64,000 bases of DNA from CAZUAQ01 sp964618455 (GTDB taxonomy: Bacteria > Planctomycetota > Phycisphaerae > UBA1845 > PWPN01): assembly GCA_964618455.1 (NCBI GenBank), contig CAZUAQ010000014.1, positions 56,697-120,696 of the forward strand, written 5' to 3'. Under the pieces are notes generated by a model, which saw nothing but the letters and a program-made list of their open reading frames with translations, had not been told where the DNA came from and did no database searches. Below, in pieces: positions 44,819 to 52,100 of this stretch. Within the stretch, counting starts at the first letter, position 1; each line of letters begins with the position of its first letter. A program made the position numbers and the translations under genes.

Positions 44819-45990
44819 GGCTGCTCCTTCCAGGGGGTGCACATCATCGCCAGGTACACGTCGACGCCGCGCTCGAGCTGGTCCAGGGCGATCCACTCGT
44901 CGCAGGTGTGCGCCTGGGCGATGTCGCCGGGTCCGAGCACCACGGCGGGGATGCCGGCGGGAGTGAATGTGCTTGCGTCCGTGCCGTAGCCGACGCCGAT
45001 CTCCGCCGGCGGGAGACCCTGTTCGCGCAAGACGGACTGGACGAAGGCGATAAAGCTTTCACTTCCGGCGGGGTTCAGCGGCGGATCGAGAAAAACGTCC
45101 GGCCCGATCGACGCCTCGACCTCCGGGTGATCGCCCTGAACGTCGTCAAGCAGTTTGCGAATCGCAGGCAGGATGGCGTCGAGATCCTCCCCGGGCACGA
45201 CACGCCGGTCGGTCTGGATGGTGCATGCCTCGGGGATGATGTTGACCTGCGTTCCGCCGCGAATGACGTTCACGCTGCCTTGCGCCTTGCCAGTCAGCGG
45301 GTGCGAGGCGTTAAGCGAGGGAATGTACTCGGATTCCAACCGGTCGATGACCTTCATCATCGCGCTGATGGCGGAGCGCCCCTGCGAGGGGTCGGCGGAG
45401 TGCGCGGCCACGCCTCGGGTGGTGATGCTGCAGCGTACCAGACCGTTATGCGCGACGACCGGGCCCAGCATGGTCGGCTCACCCACGATCACGCCGAAGG
45501 GCCGCCAGTCGAGTGTACTCATCTGTTTCTTCACGAAGGTCCGGACGCCGCTCTTGCCGAGTTCCTCGTCGAGCGTGTAGAGGATGGCGATGTTGTTCGG
45601 TGTCGTGGATAGTTCGCGGTATTGCTTCAGCGCCCAGAGCATGGCGGCACCGGAGCCCTTGGTGTCGCACGCGCCGCGACCATAAAGCCGTCCGTCTTTG
45701 ATCACGGCGGCGAACGGGTCGATGGTCATGTTGTCGACGCTCACCGTATCGAGGTGGCTTTCGAACATCAGCCACGGCGCGTCCGGGGCGACTTCATGCG
45801 TGACCAGCAGGTTGAAGCTCGGGTCGTCCGTGATAAGGCGCCGGGTGGTGAAGCCGAGTTCATTGGCCAGGGTCTCGAGGACCTCGGCCAGCGGACGTTC
45901 GGCGTGCGGCTTGCCGGAGATCCGCGAATTCACGGTGTCGATGCCGACGGTAGTCTGAAGCAGTTCGGTGCAGGAGGCGGGCAGGGCCAT
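44815..45990 (-). CDS. M20 family metallopeptidase (ArgE/DapE-like)
   Basis: A 391-residue di-zinc hydrolase. The start at 45990 (MALPASC) is favoured over 46032. LMFESHLDTVSVDNM carries the first metal His and bridging Asp region, YGRGACDTKGSGAAM the shared Asp, TLDEELGKSG the catalytic Glu pair, GEPT a following Glu/Thr motif, and AAHSAD in the lid domain the substrate-binding His. IAQAHTCDEWI has the last metal His. Members deacylate N-acetyl amino acids or split dipeptides; acetylornithine deacetylase is the closest textbook activity but arginine genes are absent. A promoter is seen at 46061-46088, overlapping that of the divergent symporter. Confidence 0.9.
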   Translation of the reverse strand: MALPASCTELLQTTVGIDTVNSRISGKPHAERPLAEVLETLANELGFTTRRLITDDPSFNLLVTHEVAPDAPWLMFESHLDTVSVDNMTIDPFAAVIKDGRLYGRGACDTKGSGAAMLWALKQYRELSTTPNNIAILYTLDEELGKSGVRTFVKKQMSTLDWRPFGVIVGEPTMLGPVVAHNGLVRCSITTRGVAAHSADPSQGRSAISAMMKVIDRLESEYIPSLNASHPLTGKAQGSVNVIRGGTQVNIIPEACTIQTDRRVVPGEDLDAILPAIRKLLDDVQGDHPEVEASIGPDVFLDPPLNPAGSESFIAFVQSVLREQGLPPAEIGVGYGTDASTFTPAGIPAVVLGPGDIAQAHTCDEWIALDQLERGVDVYLAMMCTPWKEQP

Positions 45991-46047
45991 ACGGGCGATT
46001 CCCCTTTCCCGGCGGTGACGCTGATCAATCAAGGCGACCTTCGACGC

Positions 46048-46075
46048 TTGCGGAATCCCGATTCTAGCCTATACT
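46048..46075 (+). promoter_or_regulatory. Candidate sigma70 promoter for the symporter
   Basis: TTGCGG (46048-46053), a 16-base spacer, then TATACT (46070-46075). Transcription would begin near 46082, about 50 bases before the ATG at 46133. It overlaps a promoter facing the other way. Confidence 0.4.
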
Positions 46076-46088
46076 GACCCGGCGTAAA
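46061..46088 (-). promoter_or_regulatory. Candidate sigma70 promoter for the M20 peptidase operon
   Basis: On the minus strand TTTACG (46088-46083), a 16-base spacer, then TAGAAT (46066-46061). Transcription would begin near 46054, about 65 bases before the ATG at 45990. The two -10 boxes are only three bases apart, so both promoters can hardly be occupied at once. Confidence 0.35.
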
Positions 46089-46132
46089 GTCAGTGCCTGC
46101 GGAGCCGACCACTTCCCCTCGGATGAATCTGT

Positions 46133-47710
46133 ATGGACATTCTTGATCTCGGATCGAATTTTACGGCCATCGACTGGGCCATCGTCGTGGCGTACATGAT
46201 CGGTACGATCGCGATCGGCATCTACGCCAACCGGTATGTCGCCAACATGAGCGACTACATCGTGGCGGGGCGGTCGCTTAACTCCGCCATCGGCATTGCC
46301 ACCATGATCGGCTCGGAGATCGGGCTGGTCACGGTCATGTACAACGCCCAGATGGGCTTCACCGGCGGCTTCTCCGCGTTTCATGTGGGACTCATGGCCG
46401 GTGTCGGCGCCCTCGTCGTGGGGTTGACCGGGTTCATCGTCGTGCCGCTCCGTCACATGGGCGTGATGACGATTCCGGAATTTTACGACAAGCGGTTCGG
46501 CCGCGGGGTGCGCGTGATCGGCGGACTGATTCTGGCGGCAGCGGGCATCCTGAACATGGGCGTGTTCCTCAAGGCCGGTGCGATTTTCCTGACCGGGTTG
46601 ACCGGGCTGAACGACCCCTTCTACGTCAACCTCGTCATGACCGTGCTGATCATCATCGTCCTCGGGTACACGATCCTCGGCGGGATGCTCTCGGTGGTCA
46701 TTACCGACTATCTTCAGTTCGTCGTGCTGTCGTTCGGGCTGCTGTTCACCTGCGTGTGGGCGATTCAGGTCCTCGGCTGGGACAGCATCGTCGATAGCGT
46801 GAAAACCATCCACGGCTCCAAGGGGTTCAATCCGTTCGAGGGCTACGGCACACCCTATGTCGTGGAGCAGTTCATCGTGGCCGGGTTCGTCAGTTCGTGC
46901 GTCTGGCCGACGTCGGTGATGCGTGCGTGTGCCATGAAAGATACCGCCTCCGTCCGGCGGCTGTACATCTGGTCCTCGATCGGATTCATGACCCGCTTCC
47001 TGATTCCGATGTTCCTCGGCATCTGCGCCATGGTCTTTCTCTTCCAGAACGAGACCGCCAACGCGTTCCTCTTCGCCGACGGCCAGGTCGTGGATAATTC
47101 TCAGAAAACACTCCAGGCCATGCCGGTGTTCCTGAGCCAGATCCTGCCGGTGGGCTTGATCGGCATCATCGGCGCCGGCATGCTGGCGGCGTTCATGTCG
47201 ACGCACGACAGTTACCTGCTCTGCTGGTCCTCCGTCATTGTCGAGGACGTGGTGAACCCGATTTTTTCGTGCAAGCTCTCGGACAAGGTGCGCATCGGTC
47301 TGGCCCGATTCTTCATCTTCGCCATCGGCGCGTTCCTGCTGATCTGGAGCCTCTGGTACCCGCTCCTGCTGAACATGTGGGATTACCTCGTTGCGACCGC
47401 CACGATCTATTCTTCCGGCGCACTGGCCTTGCTGATCGGCGGTATCTACTGGAAGCGGGCCAGCCGCTTCGGGGCTTACCTGGCGTTGTTTTCCGGCGCG
47501 TTCGCCGTCCTCGCCCTGCCCGCGGTGCGCGATTCCATCGGGCTGACCGAGGACGTGCTCGGCTTCGAGTTGACGAAGTCCTACGTGGTCCTGGGCACGA
47601 TGGCCTTATCCTTGGTTCTGATGGTGGTCGGCTCGCTGGTCTGGCCCGACAAGCCGAAGCCGGATGCGCCGGCCGGCGGGTTCCCGGTACAGGAGGTGTC
47701 CCATGGATAA
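46133..47710 (+). CDS. Sodium:solute symporter family protein
   Basis: A 525-residue SSS-family transporter with about 13 predicted membrane helices. IVAGRSLNSAIGIATMIGSE, early in the chain, corresponds to helix 1 with its unwound sodium-site region. RHMGVMTIPEFYDKRFGRGVRVIGG is the classic family signature; GYTILGGMLSVVITDYLQFVV the next one; GAGMLAAFMSTHDSYLLCWSS the later sodium-site helix. Substrates of the family include sugars, amino acids, pantothenate and carboxylates. The divergent M20 peptidase operon hints at an amino-acid-like solute. Its 3' end overlaps a 60-residue membrane protein, probably an accessory subunit. Confidence 0.92.
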   Translation: MDILDLGSNFTAIDWAIVVAYMIGTIAIGIYANRYVANMSDYIVAGRSLNSAIGIATMIGSEIGLVTVMYNAQMGFTGGFSAFHVGLMAGVGALVVGLTGFIVVPLRHMGVMTIPEFYDKRFGRGVRVIGGLILAAAGILNMGVFLKAGAIFLTGLTGLNDPFYVNLVMTVLIIIVLGYTILGGMLSVVITDYLQFVVLSFGLLFTCVWAIQVLGWDSIVDSVKTIHGSKGFNPFEGYGTPYVVEQFIVAGFVSSCVWPTSVMRACAMKDTASVRRLYIWSSIGFMTRFLIPMFLGICAMVFLFQNETANAFLFADGQVVDNSQKTLQAMPVFLSQILPVGLIGIIGAGMLAAFMSTHDSYLLCWSSVIVEDVVNPIFSCKLSDKVRIGLARFFIFAIGAFLLIWSLWYPLLLNMWDYLVATATIYSSGALALLIGGIYWKRASRFGAYLALFSGAFAVLALPAVRDSIGLTEDVLGFELTKSYVVLGTMALSLVLMVVGSLVWPDKPKPDAPAGGFPVQEVSHG

Positions 47711-47885
47711 CTGGCTGTGGTTCTGGAAGGTGTTGCTGCTCGATGCGTTCCAGCTCTTCGCCGGGCTCGCCGTCGTCGTGACCTTCGCCGGGATCTTCGA
47801 CATCATCGCCATGTTCCGCAATGTCGCCAAGCAGCACGAAGAGAAAGCGGCATCGGGCGAGAACTCGCAGGAATCCTCTTCATAG
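47703..47885 (+). CDS. Small single-span membrane protein, symporter partner
   Basis: A 60-residue protein starting at the ATG at 47703, which overlaps the symporter stop by eight bases and has AGGAGG six bases upstream. DNWLWFWKVLLLDAFQLF and the following VVVTFAGIFDIIAMF make one, possibly two short, membrane spans. The C-terminal tail (KQHEEKAASGENSQ) is hydrophilic. Small subunits encoded directly after SSS transporters are known in some groups. Here translational coupling strongly suggests a complex. Function is inferred from context. Confidence 0.72.
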   Translation: MDNWLWFWKVLLLDAFQLFAGLAVVVTFAGIFDIIAMFRNVAKQHEEKAASGENSQESSS

Positions 47886-47918
47886 CATGATCACTTGAGC
47901 GTATCGGCGTGCGGTCGT

Positions 47919-49868
47919 TCAGACGGCGCTGCCTGCCGTATCCCGGTTGAGTCCGGGATGCAGAATGGGCAGCGCGAAGAGTGACGGCGCGTCTTCCGTC
48001 GCGTGGACGGGCTCAGCCGCAGGCGTTTCACTCCCTTCCCTCTCACCGATGTGGAGAGGCACCGCCACGGGGGACTCCGGAAGTGCGTGCCCGGCGCGTG
48101 ATCCGTCCGGAGCCCGCATCGGAATGACGTTCATCGGCGGTGTCGACCTGCGTTTAATCTTTCCCCAACGCAGGCGCATCACCCAGCCGGCCGTCTTCCG
48201 CAGCGTCTGCGACAGGCCCCACATGCCGATGACCTGGCAGATCGCGTCGGCGAAGTGCAGTTTGCTCTTCGGGCGAACGAGTGCTGTCAGGAATCGCAAG
48301 GGATTGTAGAAATACGCGTAGGCAATCAGGATATTGATCTGTTTCCGCCACGGCTTGGGATGGTGGGACGCCACGACATAATTGCCGCCCAACATGTGTT
48401 CCTCGACCTTTCGGCGGCCGACACGCTCGTACGCCATTCCTGACGTGTACGTCTCCACGAAGAGCTTGGATCCCGTGGCGGGCACCAGCATCAATACCTG
48501 CATGGAGACCGCACCGGCCTGGCGCAGCAGGCGGATCTGGTTCAGCAGGCCGTACGGTTTCGGTCCGCGGCTGATGAGCGGCTGCTCGTCGCTGTGCATC
48601 ATCATGGGCATCGGGTCGATGCCGTGCTTGCGGAGCAGCGCGAAGGATTGCCGCGTCTTGTCGACGCTCTGGCCTTTCTTGACCAGCGTGGCGGTCATGT
48701 CTTCGACGCCCATCCAGAGCGAGCGGAGCCCGGATTTCTGAATCGTCGGCAGGTGATCCTGGAGCTTGATCGTATCGTGGACCGTGGCTTCGGTGCCCCA
48801 GCGGAATCGCGTCTTCACGCCGTTCTTGTCGCGGCGGGCTTTGGCGAGTGTTTCGGTGATTTCCAGCGTGCGTTCTTCATGGTTGAAGAAATTGTCATCC
48901 GCGCCGAAGAAAAAGCGCATGCCGAACGTTTCTTTCAATCGGGTCATTTCATCGGCGATACGCGCTCCGCTCTTGACCCGGTGTTGCCGCTGGTTGTACG
49001 CGGGGATCGGGCAATAGTTGCACGCGAACTTGCACCCGAAGGTCAGCACGAGTGAGCCGACGGGGCTGCGCTTGCGCACCTCCTGCGGGCTCAGTGTACG
49101 CGTGCCGAGCGTGGTGTCCCGGCTGGGCGGCTCGAGCAACTGGTAGCCGAGTTCCGGGTGGGGGAGTTCGTCGAGATCGCCCACCAGGCGCTGGACGCCC
49201 GTGTCGATCAGCTCCTCGGCGACATCCTGTTGTTGGCCATGTGCGTAGACGAGTCCGGGGATCTCGTCGAGCGCCCCGGTCAACCGGGCGCGCTGGAATG
49301 TCTTGCGCAGCGGCTCATGGCCGGCGCGAAGATCCAGCAGGACCTCGAGCAGGCTGAGCAGGACGTATTCCTCACCGGTCACCGCCACGTCGGCCGCCCA
49401 CGGATCCCGGGGGTCGGTCCCGAACACGTCCCAGGGTTCATAAATGACCTTAGGGCCGCCCACGATAATGAGTGGCCGGTGGGCGGGGTCGATGCGGCAC
49501 GCGTCACGGATCAGGTCCCGGCAGGCGGCGGTGTGCAGCTGCATGCTGGAGATCATGAAGAGGTCTGGCACGCGGCCGTCCAGTTTCATCTCGGAGGGGC
49601 GAAACCGGCGGTTCCATTGCTGCAGGACGATGCGGGTCTTCGCAAAGCCGCAATCCACCATGGCCGAGCCGATCGCGCGGACCCCCGCTGGCGCCATGTG
49701 CATGTCCGCGTAGACGAAGGGCAGCATGCGCGTGCGGTGATCAAAAGCGCAGGCAATGACCGTGGTCAGGTCATGCTGTGCCGCGCGGGATCGCAATCGG
49801 GCGCGGAGTTCCGTCAGGGATCCGCTGGGGAGAAGTTCATCGCCTCGTGAACGGCGTGGAAGTTCCAT
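47919..49868 (-). CDS. B12-binding domain radical SAM protein
   Basis: A 649-residue protein with AAAAGGAGG eight bases before the ATG. Residues about 30-200 resemble a cobalamin-binding Rossmann domain (DLFMISSMQLHTAACRDLIR, PLIIVGGPKVIYEP). Residues about 265-500 are a radical SAM core with FGCKFACNYCPIPAYNQR, whose CxxxCxxC holds the 4Fe-4S cluster that cleaves S-adenosylmethionine. RFFFGADDNFFNHEERTLE and LWMGVEDMTATLVKKGQ are later barrel strands. The last 130 residues are basic then disordered (Pro/Ala/Glu-rich). Relatives include methyltransferases and other lipid or metabolite modifying enzymes. The substrate is unknown. Confidence 0.88.
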   Translation of the reverse strand: MELPRRSRGDELLPSGSLTELRARLRSRAAQHDLTTVIACAFDHRTRMLPFVYADMHMAPAGVRAIGSAMVDCGFAKTRIVLQQWNRRFRPSEMKLDGRVPDLFMISSMQLHTAACRDLIRDACRIDPAHRPLIIVGGPKVIYEPWDVFGTDPRDPWAADVAVTGEEYVLLSLLEVLLDLRAGHEPLRKTFQRARLTGALDEIPGLVYAHGQQQDVAEELIDTGVQRLVGDLDELPHPELGYQLLEPPSRDTTLGTRTLSPQEVRKRSPVGSLVLTFGCKFACNYCPIPAYNQRQHRVKSGARIADEMTRLKETFGMRFFFGADDNFFNHEERTLEITETLAKARRDKNGVKTRFRWGTEATVHDTIKLQDHLPTIQKSGLRSLWMGVEDMTATLVKKGQSVDKTRQSFALLRKHGIDPMPMMMHSDEQPLISRGPKPYGLLNQIRLLRQAGAVSMQVLMLVPATGSKLFVETYTSGMAYERVGRRKVEEHMLGGNYVVASHHPKPWRKQINILIAYAYFYNPLRFLTALVRPKSKLHFADAICQVIGMWGLSQTLRKTAGWVMRLRWGKIKRRSTPPMNVIPMRAPDGSRAGHALPESPVAVPLHIGEREGSETPAAEPVHATEDAPSLFALPILHPGLNRDTAGSAV

Positions 49869-49955
49869 GGCTGCGACCTCCTTTTCGGTCCACCTTCAGA
49901 TACGCACGATAACGTTGCGTACGGGTCGACATCGTCTCGGATGACCTACACCGAA

Positions 49956-50153
49956 TCAACCCGCGGTCGTGGGTTCCGTCCCGTCTTGAGGTTCGTTCGT
50001 GTGCTCGTTTTCCCCGGCTGTCGTGGAGTCCTGCTCGGCTCGCCCCTGGCGTCGCTCCCGCTTTGCGGCCGCCTTTTCCGCCTTTTTCATCTCGATTTCA
50101 CGTTTTTTGAAGTCGCGTTGACGTTTGCTGGCGGACGTGCGTTGGCGTGCCAT
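49956..50153 (-). CDS. Small highly basic lysine/arginine-rich protein
   Basis: A 65-residue protein with GGAGG four bases before the ATG. The first 40 residues (RTSASKRQRDFKKREIEMKK, then AEKAAAKRERRQ) form a charged helix that could bind nucleic acid or ribosomes. The last 25 are Thr/Glu/Gly-rich and disordered. I recognise the MARQRTSASKRQRDFKKRE opening as a short conserved type, function unknown. It lies downstream of the RRM protein gene, separated by a terminator and a long palindrome. Confidence 0.65.
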   Translation of the reverse strand: MARQRTSASKRQRDFKKREIEMKKAEKAAAKRERRQGRAEQDSTTAGENEHTNEPQDGTEPTTAG

Positions 50154-50193
50154 TCGGCCTCCGTTTCAGGTGAGGATCATCGAGTCTTCTTTA

Positions 50194-50223
50194 CTGCAGT
50201 GGCCCCGCGCGGGGCCACTGCAG
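50194..50223. repeat. Perfect 30-bp palindrome
   Basis: CTGCAGTGGCCCCGC is followed directly by its exact reverse complement, giving a 15-base-pair symmetric arm pair with no mismatch. It lies 41 bases upstream of the ATG at 50153 and downstream of the RRM gene terminator. It is very G+C-rich and would form a strong hairpin in RNA or a cruciform in DNA. No U-tract follows on either strand, so it is not a standard terminator. Confidence 0.6.
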
Positions 50224-50263
50224 ATCAGTTGTTGAGTTCCGGCCGGGGTCGGAAGAGGAAGTC

Positions 50264-50298
50264 GGAAGAGAAAACTGCCGCGCGCTTGCGTGCGGCAG
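50264..50298 (-). terminator. Rho-independent terminator of the RRM protein gene
   Basis: On the minus strand CTGCCGCACGC and GCGCGCGGCAG (50298-50275) form an 11-base-pair stem with one G-U pair and a minimal loop, followed at once by TTTTCTCTTCC. The stem begins six bases after the stop codon at 50304. Confidence 0.72.
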
Positions 50299-50303
50299 GC
50301 ATC

Positions 50304-50618
50304 CTACCAACGTCCTCGGCCGCCACCGCCGCCGCCACCGCGGTAGCCGCCGCCACCACCACCGCCCGACGACCGGGGCTTGGCTTCATTGACCTTGATC
50401 GCGCGACCGTTGAGTTCCTTGCCGTCCAGGGCGTCCGTCGCCGCCTGGGCTTCTTCGTCCGAACTCATCTCGACGAAGCCGAAGCCTTTGCTCCGACCGC
50501 TGTCGCGGTCCATGATGACCGTCGCGCTCGAAACCGTGCCGTGCGCGCTGAAGGCCTGCTGAAGATCAGCATCACTGACTTCGTAACTCAAATTTCCAAC
50601 GTACAATTTCCGACCCAT
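50304..50618 (-). CDS. Glycine-rich RRM RNA-binding protein
   Basis: A 104-residue single-RRM protein. KLYVGNLS is RNP2 and GFGFVEMSS is RNP1, with the aromatic residues that stack on RNA bases. GRAIKVNEAKPR closes the fold, and a Gly/Arg-rich tail of about 25 residues ends in RGRW. GGAG lies six bases before the ATG. In cyanobacteria and other bacteria such proteins are often cold-inducible RNA chaperones. Here the gene has its own promoter near 50979-51007, a leader of about 350 bases and an intrinsic terminator, a layout that suits regulation through the leader. The role in cold response is inference. Confidence 0.93.
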   Translation of the reverse strand: MGRKLYVGNLSYEVSDADLQQAFSAHGTVSSATVIMDRDSGRSKGFGFVEMSSDEEAQAATDALDGKELNGRAIKVNEAKPRSSGGGGGGGYRGGGGGGGRGRW

Positions 50619-50953
50619 GATACTCTCCGTCGCCCTGTCGACCCGTTTTCGTCGTCTTTCCTAGCTCTCGCCGCGATTCGCGTCGGCATCGTTGCGGAAG
50701 TGCCACCGGCGCGACCGGCACAATGGCGTCCACAGGGATTCCGTGAGGAATGGCGTTGGGAGGGTTGGAACGATGTTCGGAAATCGGGTATCGGGGCTTT
50801 CTTGTGTTGCCTGCGGTCATCCGCAGATTCCTGTCGCCCGCCATGCGGTGCGACGTTTCGCACGCATCCATGACGAACCCATTGACCAGGCGCCATGCCA
50901 TTCCAGTTCGGGAGGAACCGCTCGCCGATGAACGCGAGCCTCGAGAATTGGAG

Positions 50954-50970
50954 TGACCAGGTTCTGGTCA
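50954..50970. promoter_or_regulatory. Dyad TGACCAG-gtt-CTGGTCA at the transcription start
   Basis: Seven-base arms, exact reverse complements around three bases, lying immediately downstream of the predicted start of the RRM transcript. It can be an operator for a repressor or the first hairpin of the leader RNA. Confidence 0.4.
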
Positions 50971-50978
50971 ATCCGGTC

Positions 50979-51007
50979 ATAATAGCCCATCCCGGCCGGC
51001 TTGGCAA
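50979..51007 (-). promoter_or_regulatory. Sigma70-type promoter for the RRM gene
   Basis: On the minus strand TTGCCA (51007-51002), a spacer of exactly 17 bases, and TATTAT (50984-50979). Both boxes are close to consensus, and the spacing is ideal. Confidence 0.55.
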
Positions 51008-51063
51008 ATTCTCGGTGAAGCGTGGCTCGGGCAATATCAGTAAAGGACGACGGCGGAGGGAAA

Positions 51064-51606
51064 TCAGGGTTCCGACCCAGTTGAAGCCCGCTTTTCGTCG
51101 CCCAGGAGTGCCGCCTCGAAGGGCGTGCCGCATTCCGGGCAGCGCGGCACCGTCAATCCACGCAGCCGATAGCCGCACCGTCGGCAGGTGGCCTTCCCCG
51201 GTTCGCTGCGGTCGAGGATCCGGCGGAGGCGGGGCGTCAGCAGGGAGAAGGCGGCGGTGTAGCCGACGATCACGATGCACCAGAGCGTGGCGATGTGGGC
51301 CGGCGGGTCCAGCCCGCTGACGCCGAAGACCGAGCGATGCAGGCGGATGTCATACTCGCGATAGATCAAGAGCACCAGCAGAATGGATTGCAGAAACCCG
51401 CTGTAGAAGCGCCCCCGGGCGCGGACGGTGTCGGCCGTGCGGATGGCGATCCACCAGCAGCCGACGAACGGCGGGATGAACAACAATTTGTAAACCCCTT
51501 CCGCCGAGAAGCGCGTGGGTTTCAGGGAAGGAATCATGGCGCCGATCACCGGGACGGCGACCAGGCACGTGATCGTGACCATCCAGAATGTGAGCTTCCA
51601 TCGCAT
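51064..51606 (-). CDS. Membrane protein with C-terminal zinc ribbon
   Basis: A 180-residue protein with about four hydrophobic segments (MVTITCLVAVPVIGAMIP, LLFIPPFVGCWWIAI, FLQSILLVLLIY, IATLWCIVIVGYTAAFSLL). A cytoplasmic zinc ribbon follows: ATCRRCGYRLRGL and PRCPECGTPFEAAL, giving four Cys in two CxxC pairs. This exact ribbon style is common in Planctomycetota membrane proteins and is one of the better taxonomic clues in the window. The function is not known. No Shine-Dalgarno of note precedes the ATG at 51606. Confidence 0.78.
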   Translation of the reverse strand: MRWKLTFWMVTITCLVAVPVIGAMIPSLKPTRFSAEGVYKLLFIPPFVGCWWIAIRTADTVRARGRFYSGFLQSILLVLLIYREYDIRLHRSVFGVSGLDPPAHIATLWCIVIVGYTAAFSLLTPRLRRILDRSEPGKATCRRCGYRLRGLTVPRCPECGTPFEAALLGDEKRASTGSEP

Positions 51607-51636
51607 AGAGATATCAGGTCGCTCGACGAGAGTTCG

Positions 51637-52014
51637 CTAGTGGGCCACCGCGATGCAATCGACCTCGACGAGGATGCCGGGCAGGGCGAAGTCGGCGCCG
51701 ATGGCGGATCGGGCGGGGCGGTGATCGCCGAGCCACTCGGCGTAGGCGGCGTTGAAGACGCTGAAATCACGCTCGATGTGCTTGAGGTAGACGCCGCAGC
51801 GGATGATCCTGGATTTCGAGGTCCCGGCGGCCTCGAGCAGGGCGTCAATGTTGGCGAAGGTCTGCCGCGCCTGGGCGGTCAGATCGTCGGACACCAGGTC
51901 CGTCGTGCCCGGCGTGAAGCCCACCTGGCCCGAGACGTACGCCAGGCCGTTGTGCACGGTGGCCCCCGAGAACGGAAAATGCGCCGACGGGTTGACGGTC
52001 TTGATCTCGCTCAT
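51637..52014 (-). CDS. RidA family (YjgF/UK114) protein
   Basis: A 125-residue member of the Rid superfamily. RidA itself hydrolyses reactive enamine/imine intermediates made by PLP enzymes, protecting the cell from 2-aminoacrylate damage. FSGATVHNGLAYVSGQVGF, ARQTFANIDALLEAAG and IIRCGVYLKHIERDFSVFN match the fold. In RidA proper an Arg around position 105 binds the substrate carboxylate; PARSAIGADFALPGILVEVD here provides PARS with the Arg in place. It acts as a trimer with active sites between subunits. It sits 30 bases before the zinc-ribbon membrane protein gene on the same strand. Confidence 0.92.
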   Translation of the reverse strand: MSEIKTVNPSAHFPFSGATVHNGLAYVSGQVGFTPGTTDLVSDDLTAQARQTFANIDALLEAAGTSKSRIIRCGVYLKHIERDFSVFNAAYAEWLGDHRPARSAIGADFALPGILVEVDCIAVAH

Positions 52015-52100
52015 CGCACTCTTACCTCATCTCTGATTGCCGCGAAGATGCGTCATTGTTCGTGAGTCTTCGGTGATTTCTGCGGCCAGCCCCCGACTCT

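Larger units (their letters stand above)
50619..51063 (-). other. Long leader and promoter region of the RRM gene
   Basis: 445 bases without a convincing protein gene. On the minus strand a good promoter at 50979-51007 would start transcription near 50972, leaving an untranslated leader of about 350 bases before the RRM start at 50618. The rest toward 51063 lies behind the stop-side of the next minus-strand gene. Confidence 0.5.

Noticed and set aside
46064..47206. 380-codon minus-strand open frame
   Set aside because: Antisense to the symporter; His/Asp/Arg-rich shadow translation.
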